From Planctomycetaceae bacterium (GTDB lineage: Bacteria; Planctomycetota; Planctomycetia; Pirellulales; Pirellulaceae): a stretch of 7,246 nt of DNA. The notes below the pieces were generated by a model. The model searched no databases, was not told where the DNA came from, and saw nothing but the letters and a program-made list of their open reading frames with translations. The translations under genes and the position numbers were made by a program. Of this stretch, positions 1 through 5,638 are shown in pieces (position 1 is the first letter of the stretch; each line of letters starts with the position of its first letter). The stretch lies in assembly GCA_012965455.1 (NCBI GenBank), contig DTSG01000523.1, positions 1 to 7,246 on the forward strand. The letters are read 5' to 3'.

Positions 1-839
1 ATCTGCAGCACATGTTCGCTATCTTTGCCGGCGCGATTGAGTCGTTCTACTTCGAATAATAGAAATTCGAGATTACAGGGAGTCGGAAATTTGGGGACAT
101 TCGGATTGGCGATGCTGTACCCAAAACCACCCCACTGAGAATCAAATCGTTCCTGCAATGCATCAACGGTCGCTGTGAATACTTTTTCATCAAGAACCTC
201 GAGGGTGCGTGGGATACGTGCTTCCAATTCTGACTTCACCGCATCTGTAACTGCGACCGCCTGTTTACTGACCAATTCTGGATCGTCGATCCACACTTGG
301 GACAGCTTTTGGATGATCGTCAAGAAACCAGGAATACCACGACGGTCTCCATCTCGAGCGGGGAAGTACGAGCCACCTGTGAATGGTTTCGAGTCCGGTA
401 CTAAAAAGACGCTCATCGGCCAGCCACCACGTTGTGTTAAAACCTGAACTGCTGCCATGTACACTTGGTCAACGTCGGGGCGCTCTTCACGGTCTACCTT
501 TATACAAACATAATGCTTGTTAAGAAAATCCGCTATTTCCTTATCTTCAAACGATTCCCGTTCCATAACATGACACCAGTGACAACTGGAATAGCCGATG
601 GACAAAAATATGAGTTTATTCTCTTTCTTGGCCTTGGCGAATGCTGCATCACCCCAGGGATACCAATCGACTGGGTTGTGAGCGTGGCTAAGTAAGTAGG
701 GACTGGTTTCATTAACAAGGTGGTTCACGGGACCTTTTTTTTCTGGGTCAGCACCAAACAACAAATTGGAGCACACAACAGCGGCTCCAAAAAATAACGC
801 CAGGGAAATTATCATCAAGAACAAATAGTTATTTTTCAT
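1..839 (-). CDS. SSP411/YyaL-family thioredoxin-like protein, exported, 3' end outside window
   Basis: No stop codon is reached before the left edge, so only the first 279 residues are seen; family members are usually about 600-700 residues. The start is the ATG at 837-839, with a weak AGG about 7 bases upstream. Residues 1-30 look like a Sec signal peptide: a basic start (MKNN), a hydrophobic stretch at about 5-22, and probable cleavage after LFGA. Cys23 is preceded by AVV, a poor lipobox. The DUF255 thioredoxin-like domain follows, with the family hallmarks NETSPYLLSHAHNPVDWYPW (43-62), the CxxC-type site CHWCH (86-90), DREERPDVD (116-124) and GGWPMSVFL (138-146). The missing C-terminal part should be the (alpha/alpha)6 glycosidase-like domain of the family. 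The biochemical role of the family is not settled; the CxxC suggests a redox function and the signal peptide an extracytoplasmic one. The FHA gene lies 171 bases upstream in the same direction and may be co-transcribed. Family assignment is firm, function is not. Confidence 0.93.
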   Translation of the reverse strand, partial: MKNNYLFLMIISLALFFGAAVVCSNLLFGADPEKKGPVNHLVNETSPYLLSHAHNPVDWYPWGDAAFAKAKKENKLIFLSIGYSSCHWCHVMERESFEDKEIADFLNKHYVCIKVDREERPDVDQVYMAAVQVLTQRGGWPMSVFLVPDSKPFTGGSYFPARDGDRRGIPGFLTIIQKLSQVWIDDPELVSKQAVAVTDAVKSELEARIPRTLEVLDEKVFTATVDALQERFDSQWGGFGYSIANPNVPKFPTPCNLEFLLFEVERLNRAGKDSEHVLQ

Positions 840-960
840 AGCATTACCTACTTACTGCTTTCCATTTATACCATGAATAGAATGTACAGGGTGTATCAGC
901 CAACATCAGATACAGAGATAGACTAAGCAGAATCCTCTTGTTTGATATCTTATTCCAAAC

Positions 961-973
961 GAGAGTACCTCTC
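961..973 (-). terminator. Small inverted repeat, possible weak terminator of the FHA gene
   Basis: A perfect 5-bp stem (GAGAG/CTCTC) with a 3-base loop lies 37 bases beyond the stop codon of the FHA gene. On the minus strand it is followed by GTTTGG, only three T. The stem is short and the T tract poor, so it may equally be a transcript-processing element or chance. Confidence 0.2.
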
Positions 974-1010
974 AAATTAATAGCCGGAAGACCGATTCTA
1001 TTCGGCGCGA

Positions 1011-1952
1011 TTAACCAAGGTCTTTTAAGAATGCATCTAGGTCATCGTCATCATCAACTGTCACTTTAGGTTTTTCACTAGGTGCAGCCCAAGGATCATC
1101 CGCGGCGACTGGTTGAGCAGCCGGAACTGGAGTATCTACGGCAGTTTCTGCTGGTTCTTCATCAACCGCTCCGGCCAATTCGGTCAATGATGGTAAGTCT
1201 TGAGCAGCTAGTCCTTCTTCGACCGCAGTAGCAGAGACTTCAAAGTCACCTAAGTCCAACATTTCTGCCGATGGAGGTGTGTCAGGAGGGGTGCTCACTT
1301 CAAAATCTGGTAGATCAAGGATCTCGGCTGGCTCTGATGAGGCGGGATCGCCTGCAGCGTCTGCTAACACTTCGAAATCACCCAAATCCACCATGTTGCC
1401 AGCAGCCTCACTCGGAGCTGGTATTTCAACAGGTGCTGGCTCCGTTGCAGCAGGTGCTGGCTCCGTTGCAGCAGGTGCTGGCTCCGTTGCATCTGATACC
1501 GGCTCCGTTGCATCAGGTGCTAGCTCCGTTGCATCAGGTGCTGGTTCCGTTGCAGCGGGTGCTGCCGCCATGACTTCGGTATCCGCAGTATCGACTGTGC
1601 CTAAATCAAAGGCCTCGCCTTCGGACGCATGATCCGAGGCTATCGTGTCCTCAGACGATGCACCATTGTATTGAACTTCCATAACGACTGCACCGAGCTT
1701 CAATTGACTGCCTGAATCGACTGCTGAAGTGCTATCAACTCGCGAACCATTCACAAAAGTACCATTAAGCGAAGCAAGGTCTCGGACCTGAACGGACCCA
1801 CTATCCTCAAATACTTCACAATGTTTGCGGCTCAGCAATGGGTGCTTGATTGTAAATGTCGCGTCTTTGCCACGACCAATAATTACGGGCAATGTGACGC
1901 TTACTGTTTTAAGCGGCTGACCGTCTTTGTAAACTAATAAATCAACGTTCAT
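1011..1952 (-). CDS. FHA-domain protein with heptapeptide-repeat linker and acidic C-terminus
   Basis: The protein has 313 residues. An N-terminal forkhead-associated domain at about 5-95 carries all the usual phosphothreonine-binding landmarks: GRG (26-28), SRKH (41-44) and SLNGTFVNG (61-69). FHA domains bind phosphothreonine peptides, so this is probably a cytoplasmic partner in Ser/Thr kinase signalling, which is abundant in planctomycetes. From about 125 the protein is low-complexity: six 7-residue units of type ATEPAPA/D (134-175). Then come three copies of [VL]DLxDFEV (188-195, 212-219, 232-239) and an acidic end, DDDDLDAFLKDLG (301-313). FDLGTVD at 115-121 may be a decayed fourth copy. 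No signal peptide or membrane segment is seen. The ATG at 1950-1952 is chosen because the FHA beta-sheet begins directly after it; no clear Shine-Dalgarno sequence precedes it. There is no kinase or enzymatic domain. The partner is unknown. Confidence 0.93.
   Translation of the reverse strand: MNVDLLVYKDGQPLKTVSVTLPVIIGRGKDATFTIKHPLLSRKHCEVFEDSGSVQVRDLASLNGTFVNGSRVDSTSAVDSGSQLKLGAVVMEVQYNGASSEDTIASDHASEGEAFDLGTVDTADTEVMAAAPAATEPAPDATELAPDATEPVSDATEPAPAATEPAPAATEPAPVEIPAPSEAAGNMVDLGDFEVLADAAGDPASSEPAEILDLPDFEVSTPPDTPPSAEMLDLGDFEVSATAVEEGLAAQDLPSLTELAGAVDEEPAETAVDTPVPAAQPVAADDPWAAPSEKPKVTVDDDDDLDAFLKDLG
1432..1557 (-). repeat. Six tandem 21-bp repeats inside the FHA gene
   Basis: Six consecutive in-frame 21-base units encode ATEPAPA-like heptapeptides. 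The first two units in plus-strand order are identical in nucleotide sequence; the others differ at a few positions (GATACC for GGTGCT, TAGC for TGGC, GCATCA for GCAGCA). Near-identity at the DNA level indicates recent expansion by slippage or unequal crossing-over, so the copy number probably varies between strains. The encoded segment is likely a flexible Pro/Ala/Glu linker between the FHA domain and the C-terminal motifs. Confidence 0.9.
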
Positions 1953-2019
1953 AGATTAATGCTTTACAAGGTAATACCAACGAAGAAGAGTATATTGTTC
2001 AATTGTTGGTTCGTGCCAT

Positions 2020-2047
2020 AGAATAGAACCGAAGCGTAACATATCAA
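2020..2047 (-). promoter_or_regulatory. Candidate sigma70-like promoter for the FHA gene
   Basis: Read on the minus strand: TTGATA (2042-2047), a 16-base spacer, then TATTCT (2020-2025), about 68 bases before the FHA start codon. It matches 5 of 6 consensus bases at -35 and 4 of 6 at -10. In an AT-rich gap this can arise by chance, so it is only a candidate. Confidence 0.25.
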
Positions 2048-2205
2048 CAACGGTTTATACAACCACCTAAATTAACTAATTAAATAGTTGCACTAGATTA
2101 GTCTATACTGCAAAAAAACAATCGACAATCGGTAAAAACTACTCTTTTCACGTTGTTTTCATTCCGCACTTATCCCAAATGTTATAACCCTACGTGTACA
2201 AATGG

Positions 2206-2222
2206 GGGGTACCGTCAACCCC
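2206..2222. repeat. Inverted repeat with GC-rich arms
   Basis: GGGGT and ACCCC pair around a 7-base loop. An alternative register pairs ATGGGG (2202-2207) with CCCCAT (2219-2224) around an 11-base loop. No T tract follows on either strand, so it is not an evident terminator. Function unknown. Confidence 0.35.
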
Positions 2223-2327
2223 ATGTGCTCGAACCTACCGAAAATATATAGCCCAGATCCGTACAAGCGAAGTTATAGAAAGCTGCTACTGCCAGTTCAC
2301 AACAACAGGTTTTTCAAACGATGATGG

Positions 2328-2344
2328 GTTGTGCTAAGCACCAC
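2328..2344. repeat. 17-bp near-perfect palindrome, operator-like
   Basis: GTTGTGCTAAGCACCAC is symmetric about A2336 with one mismatched pair (T2330/C2342). Its single-base centre makes it a poor RNA hairpin but a plausible site for a dimeric DNA-binding protein. It lies about 170 bases before the tRNA and 376 bases upstream of the FHA start, so no target gene is obvious. Confidence 0.3.
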
Positions 2345-2514
2345 AGGGCACTCAACATCGATGCCGTGACCCGCTGCCAATAACGCTAATAAAAAAACTA
2401 CTTTCCACTGCAAATGCCCCCTTTAGCGTGTTGCCTTACTGGGTTACACTGAAATACCAAATAATAAAAAGCTCCGTCTTGTGTAGTATATTCCAGCAAG
2501 ATTGTGCTGAATCG

Positions 2515-2587
2515 GCGGGTGTAGCTCAGTTGGCAGAGCACAACGTTGCCAACGTTGTTGTCGTGGGTTCGAATCCCATCACCCGCT
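2515..2587 (+). tRNA. tRNA-Gly (anticodon GCC)
   Basis: A complete 73-base cloverleaf. The acceptor stem GCGGGTG (2515-2521) pairs with CACCCGC (2580-2586), and the discriminator is T2587. The D stem is GCTC/GAGC with an 8-base loop containing GG. The anticodon stem CAACG/CGTTG encloses the loop TTGCCAA, with anticodon GCC at 2548-2550, which reads GGC and GGU glycine codons. The variable loop has 5 bases. The T stem GTGGG/CCCAT (one G-T pair) carries the loop TTCGAAT. CCA is not encoded, so the 3' end must be added by tRNA nucleotidyltransferase. All stems are intact. Confidence 0.97.
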
Positions 2588-2596
2588 CTTTATTGT

Positions 2597-2612
2597 GTGC
2601 ACAGTTGTGCAC
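2597..2612 (+). repeat. Hairpin just downstream of tRNA-Gly
   Basis: GTGCAC is repeated around the tetraloop AGTT. Because GTGCAC is self-complementary, this forms a 6-bp stem, extendable by G-T pairs on the outside. It begins 10 bases after the mature tRNA end. No T run follows, so it is a possible 3'-trailer or processing hairpin rather than a standard terminator. A second hairpin (GAACTG/CAGTTC, 8-base loop) follows at 2629-2648. Confidence 0.4.
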
Positions 2613-2628
2613 GTGAACTATCGAAAAT

Positions 2629-2648
2629 GAACTGCTTGTAAACAGTTC
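2629..2648 (+). repeat. Second hairpin between tRNA-Gly and tig
   Basis: GAACTG (2629-2634) and CAGTTC (2643-2648) form a perfect 6-bp stem around an 8-base loop. A five-T run occurs only at 2672-2676, too far away for a classical intrinsic terminator. It may separate tRNA and tig transcription or be chance. Confidence 0.3.
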
Positions 2649-2731
2649 GTTAGGCCATTAATTAAACCACCTTTTTATAGATCCAAACCTCTCGAGAACT
2701 TAATCAAGCTACGATTCTATGCGTACAACGA

Positions 2732-2759
2732 TTGGTTTACTCAGATTTTTCTCTACAAG
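2732..2759 (+). promoter_or_regulatory. Weak candidate promoter for tig
   Basis: TTGGTT (2732-2737), a 16-base spacer and TACAAG (2754-2759) give 3 of 6 and 4 of 6 consensus matches, about 50 bases before the trigger factor start. This is the best arrangement seen in the gap, but it is weak. Confidence 0.18.
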
Positions 2760-2800
2760 CACTACGCTTTAAACATTGGATCAATCGGACCATTTGGATC

Positions 2801-2804
2801 AGGA
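2801..2804 (+). promoter_or_regulatory. Shine-Dalgarno sequence that fixes the tig start
   Basis: AGGA lies 7 bases before the ATG at 2812. It supports that ATG over the in-frame TTG at 2776, which would add 12 residues and has no comparable site. Confidence 0.6.
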
Positions 2805-2811
2805 ATGCATT

Positions 2812-4548
2812 ATGTCTGAACAAGACACCAACGAAACAAACGACATCAACGACGAAGTTTTAGATACAAAGACAGATGCTGTCGAAAATGACGCTGATGA
2901 ATCTTTAGCGACAACCGCTGAGGTTACTGAAGATCAAGTTGAAACTTCTACTTCCGATGATGATGATAGCGAAGACGTCGACGAGCGTCTTAACGTTGAA
3001 GTCCAAGTCAATACAACAGGCGCTTGCGAACGACACGTTGTTGTCACGGTATCAAAAGAAGATATCGCCCGCTACAAAGATGATGCCTACAACGACTTGA
3101 TGCCCAAAGCACAAATTCCGGGTTTCCGCATCGGGCGTGCACCGCGTAAACTTGTGGAAACTCGTTTCAAGAGTGATGTAGCCGACCAAATTAAAGGCTC
3201 ATTAATCATGGATGCTATGAGTCAAGTTACCGATGAACAAGATTTCTCGGCAATCAGCGAACCCGACTTCAACTTCGACGCCGTCCAAATGCCTGATGAT
3301 AGTGAATTGACCTTCGAATTCACCGTAGAAGTACGACCTGAATTCGATATACCACAATGGAAAGGACTGAAACTCGAAACTGTTGTGCACGATTACACTG
3401 ATGACGAAGTCAGTACACGGGCTCAAGAACTACTGCAACGCTACGGTAACGAAGAAGACGTTGATGGCGAAATCGCAACTGGCGACATTGTCAATGTGAC
3501 CATCGAATTCAAAGACGGTGACGAAGTTGTTACCACACTCGAAGATGCAAGAGTGCCTGTCCGCAGCAAAATAACCTTCTCCGACGGAGATCTTAACGAC
3601 TTTGATAAACTCGTTGTCGGAGCCAATATTGGTGATAAGAAAGAAACCACTGCTAGCCTGAGCGCCGATCTCGACAACGACGAACTTGCTGGCAAAGAAT
3701 ATACTGCAAACGTCAAAATTAACGACGCTAAACGCGTCACTGTCCCAGAACTCACACCTGAATTTCTTGAAGAAATTGGTGGGTTTAGCAGCGAAGCTGA
3801 ACTACATGATGCAGTACGTAATGAACTTGAACGTCAGTTAACCTATCACCAACAACAACGAGTGCGTCGACAGATTACCGAACAACTAACCGCTGAAGCT
3901 GCTTGGGAACTGCCGCCACAATTGTTACGACGACAAGCACAACGAGAATTGCAACGCTCGATTCTCGAACTACAAGCTGCAGGGTTTCCCGATGAAGAAA
4001 TTCGACGACAAGTTAATCAGCTGCAGCAGAATATGCTCGGTACAACCGAACGAGCCCTCAAAGAGCACTTTATCCTAGAACGTATTGCCGAAGATCATGA
4101 CCTCGATGCATCTCCGGAAGATATCGAACAAGAGATTCTCATAATCTCGCTGCAACAAGAAACATCGCCACGTCGAGTTCGAGCACAACTTGAAAAACGA
4201 GGGGATATGGACGCTCTGAGAAATCAAATCGTCGAACGTAAAGCGATCGATCTGATCACTGCGGAAGCCGACATGCAAGAAACTGAGCTTCCAGAAGATC
4301 CCGCTACCAACACGTCACCCGTTTCACATGCTATCAGTGGCATCAAACCTAGTTCTGCTGCTGCAACGGAAACGAAAGATGACGATGCAACCAACGAAGC
4401 TGAAGAAGCGGATCCGCCAACCGACGAAGCACAATCCGTCGTAGAGGAAGCAAGTGCTGAAACAGAAGCGGACGTAGCTGACGATGCCAATGACGATGCT
4501 GACAAAACAAGCGCTGACTCTGCCGACGACGACGATTCCGACGAGTAG
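2812..4548 (+). CDS. tig: Trigger factor, ribosome-associated chaperone, with acidic N- and C-terminal extensions
   Basis: Trigger factor binds the ribosome at the exit tunnel and shields nascent chains. This one has 578 residues against about 430 in the family. Residues 1-58 form an acidic extension (24 Asp/Glu, one Lys). The ribosome-binding domain spans about 60-190, with the signature GFRIGRAP at 104-111 (E. coli GFRKGKVP; Ile replaces the first Lys, while Phe and Arg are kept). The region in the position of the FKBP-like PPIase domain (about 220-310) keeps the strand pattern but lacks the GQGRMIPGFE-type active-site segment, so prolyl isomerase activity is doubtful. A long helical chaperone domain follows (about 315-495). 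The tail from 520 to 578 has 27 acidic and 2 basic residues and ends DDDDSDE. The ATG at 2812 is chosen for its Shine-Dalgarno sequence. The gene heads a tig-clpP1-clpP2 block. Confidence 0.96.
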   Translation: MSEQDTNETNDINDEVLDTKTDAVENDADESLATTAEVTEDQVETSTSDDDDSEDVDERLNVEVQVNTTGACERHVVVTVSKEDIARYKDDAYNDLMPKAQIPGFRIGRAPRKLVETRFKSDVADQIKGSLIMDAMSQVTDEQDFSAISEPDFNFDAVQMPDDSELTFEFTVEVRPEFDIPQWKGLKLETVVHDYTDDEVSTRAQELLQRYGNEEDVDGEIATGDIVNVTIEFKDGDEVVTTLEDARVPVRSKITFSDGDLNDFDKLVVGANIGDKKETTASLSADLDNDELAGKEYTANVKINDAKRVTVPELTPEFLEEIGGFSSEAELHDAVRNELERQLTYHQQQRVRRQITEQLTAEAAWELPPQLLRRQAQRELQRSILELQAAGFPDEEIRRQVNQLQQNMLGTTERALKEHFILERIAEDHDLDASPEDIEQEILIISLQQETSPRRVRAQLEKRGDMDALRNQIVERKAIDLITAEADMQETELPEDPATNTSPVSHAISGIKPSSAAATETKDDDATNEAEEADPPTDEAQSVVEEASAETEADVADDANDDADKTSADSADDDDSDE

Positions 4549-4551
4549 TAC

Positions 4552-4568
4552 AAAACCTCGGTTTTTTT
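4552..4568 (+). terminator. Possible intrinsic terminator after tig
   Basis: It begins 4 bases after the tig stop codon. AAAAC and GTTTT pair around CTCG, and the T tract runs to 4568 (seven T in total, partly inside the stem). The stem is AT-rich and weak, so termination is probably partial if it occurs; this would allow read-through into clpP1. Confidence 0.4.
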
Positions 4569-4591
4569 GGGCCCAAGTAATTCTGCATCAC

Positions 4592-4620
4592 CAAACTTCC
4601 TCCGTATTACCAGAAGTTTG
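4592..4620 (+). repeat. Inverted repeat, 8-bp stem
   Basis: CAAACTTC (4592-4599) and GAAGTTTG (4613-4620) are perfectly complementary around a 13-base loop. There is no adjoining T tract. It is the second of the five inverted repeats in the tig-clpP1 gap. Confidence 0.5.
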
Positions 4621-4632
4621 CGCATTGGAACA

Positions 4633-4654
4633 AATTCCACAAACAGGTGGAATT
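4633..4654 (+). repeat. Inverted repeat, 8-bp stem
   Basis: AATTCCAC (4633-4640) and GTGGAATT (4647-4654) pair perfectly around the 6-base loop AAACAG. It is the best-formed hairpin of the group. It lacks a T tract, so a processing, stability or protein-binding role fits better than termination. Confidence 0.55.
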
Positions 4655-4663
4655 CAATAGCCA

Positions 4664-4677
4664 TTAAGTAGACTTAA
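4664..4677 (+). repeat. Small inverted repeat TTAAG/CTTAA
   Basis: A 5-bp AT-rich stem with the loop TAGA; as DNA it is a near-palindrome (TTAAGT-AG-ACTTAA). It is too weak alone as an RNA hairpin but adjoins the other repeats of the gap. Confidence 0.3.
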
Positions 4678-4684
4678 GCCCTAT

Positions 4685-4706
4685 CCACAAATTCTTCAAT
4701 CTGTGG
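4685..4706 (+). repeat. Inverted repeat CCACA/TGTGG
   Basis: A 5-bp stem (4685-4689 with 4702-4706) around a 12-base AT-rich loop. It is the last of the five inverted repeats and is marginal on its own. Confidence 0.25.
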
Positions 4707-4851
4707 CATAATTGACGCCAACATGATTCCTCGTTTGTTGGACTCTTGCCCAGATCAATTTCTGTGCGACAGTTCTGCAAAAACGAGATGCCTATGTTGA
4801 TTTTACGGAATTATCAATAGACCCCCACAGCCGAAAAACTGGTATCCATTT

Positions 4852-5553
4852 ATGAATCTTGATCCGCTGAACCACTTTACTGCCGACTTCAACAAAGCTC
4901 CGAAAACCGCCGGACAAAATCCCGCGATGCTCGGGCAACATCAATACGATGAATCCAACGCCCAAGCTTACCAATCGGTGCAACGACAGCGTCAACTGAC
5001 GCTAGGCGACCTGCTACTTGAAAACAGAATCGTCTTCTTACAAGGTGAAATTCATACCGGCAACGCCAATGAAGTTGTCATGAAGTTGCTTTACCTACAG
5101 AGTGAAAACCGGCGCAAAGTCATTCATTTCTACATCAATTCACCAGGTGGAAGCGTCGTGGCAACACTAGCTATTTATGACACGATGCAAATTCTCAGCT
5201 GTCCAGTTTCCACATATTGTGTGGGCCAAGCTGCCAGTGGCGGTGCAGTCTTATTAGCCGGTGGCACCGCTGGAAAACGATTCGCTTTACCACACTCGCG
5301 AGTCATGCTACACCAACCCTATGGTGGTGTTGGCGGACAAATCAGTGATATTGAAATCCAAGCGAATGAGATCATGCGCAACCGTGAAGTCCTCAATGAG
5401 ATCCTCGCACACCATTGTGGCAAAGACGCTAAAGACCTCGCTGCAGACACCGATCGTGATTTCTTCTTGACTGCCCAAGAAGCTGTCGATTACGGTCTCG
5501 TCGATAGTATCCTTACCAAGCCCGAAACAGTCGAAGAGCCAAATGACAAGTAA
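4852..5553 (+). CDS. clpP1: ATP-dependent Clp protease proteolytic subunit, divergent copy (ClpP1)
   Basis: ClpP is the serine peptidase of the cytoplasmic Clp protease; it forms stacked heptameric rings and degrades proteins fed by a Clp ATPase. The protein has 233 residues (family about 195-210). The triad is intact: Ser129 in GQAASGG, His154 in MLHQP and Asp203 in DTDRD. FYINSPGGSV (93-102) supplies the oxyanion region. The residue after Ser129 is Gly where Met is usual (as in ClpP2). The segment before the core reads QRQLTLGDLLLENRIVFL, without the ERxYDIYSRLL axial-loop sequence of standard ClpP. The N-terminus is extended by 31 residues relative to ClpP2. Starting at Met26 (ATG at 4927) would give a typical 208 residues. 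The ATG at 4852 is kept as the longest open start, but neither has a good ribosome-binding site. An 85-base gap separates it from clpP2, so they are probably co-transcribed and co-assembled. Confidence 0.94.
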   Translation: MNLDPLNHFTADFNKAPKTAGQNPAMLGQHQYDESNAQAYQSVQRQRQLTLGDLLLENRIVFLQGEIHTGNANEVVMKLLYLQSENRRKVIHFYINSPGGSVVATLAIYDTMQILSCPVSTYCVGQAASGGAVLLAGGTAGKRFALPHSRVMLHQPYGGVGGQISDIEIQANEIMRNREVLNEILAHHCGKDAKDLAADTDRDFFLTAQEAVDYGLVDSILTKPETVEEPNDK

Positions 5554-5638
5554 CCGTTGCCCGTTGTTGATAATTAATACACAAAACAATTTGTCGATCA
5601 TCCCTGTCGCCATTAGCAAATAGTAGAAAGCAATTATT

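Larger units (their letters stand above)
1953..2514. other. 562-base intergenic region without a convincing gene
   Basis: It separates the leftward FHA gene from the rightward tRNA gene. No open frame looks coding: the best short one (ATG at 2203, 39 codons) has no recognisable domain or ribosome-binding site. It holds the promoter candidate at 2020-2047, the hairpin at 2206-2222, the palindrome at 2328-2344 and small AT-rich inverted repeats near 2071-2086. The tRNA promoter should lie in the last 100 bases. TATATT at 2487-2492 is a possible -10 box, but no matching -35 box is seen. Confidence 0.6.
4549..4851 (+). other. tig-clpP1 intergenic region rich in inverted repeats
   Basis: This 303-base gap holds no gene. 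Its first half carries five inverted repeats in succession: 4552-4565, 4592-4620, 4633-4654, 4664-4677 and 4685-4706. The second half, up to the clpP1 start, shows no clear sigma70 promoter, and no CIRCE (TTAGCACTC-N9-GAGTGCTAA) or CtsR-type heptamer repeat was found by eye. The hairpins could reduce read-through, stabilise or process a tig-clpP mRNA, or separate two transcription units. Confidence 0.6.

Noticed and set aside
465..718. Short open frames on both strands (76 and 61 codons)
   Set aside because: They overlap the highly conserved DUF255 coding segment, including its CHWCH site, in other frames.
1279..1632. Ser/Ala/Gly-rich open frame on the plus strand, 117 codons, and an overlapping Leu/Gln-rich frame at 1271-1573
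   Set aside because: Both are antisense shadows of the FHA gene's tandem repeat; no domain and no start signal.
2203..2322. 39-codon open frame beginning with ATG in the long gap
   Set aside because: No ribosome-binding site, no recognisable sequence pattern and no support for translation.
2541..2557. Direct repeat of the palindrome CAACGTTG, resembling a recombination core
   Set aside because: It is the anticodon arm of the tRNA. No second copy of the tRNA 3' end and no integrase gene are seen, so there is no support for an attachment site.
2428..2616. 62-codon open frame on the plus strand
   Set aside because: It runs straight through the intact tRNA-Gly gene; the translated segment is simply tRNA sequence.
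4224..4664. Ser/Ala-rich open frame on the minus strand, 146 codons
   Set aside because: It is antisense to the acidic, repetitive 3' end of tig; its Ser/Ala composition mirrors GAC/GAA/GCT codons read backwards.
4710..4851. Heat-shock control of clpP1 (CIRCE, CtsR or sigma32-type sites)
   Set aside because: None of the consensus elements could be found by eye in the clpP1 upstream region.
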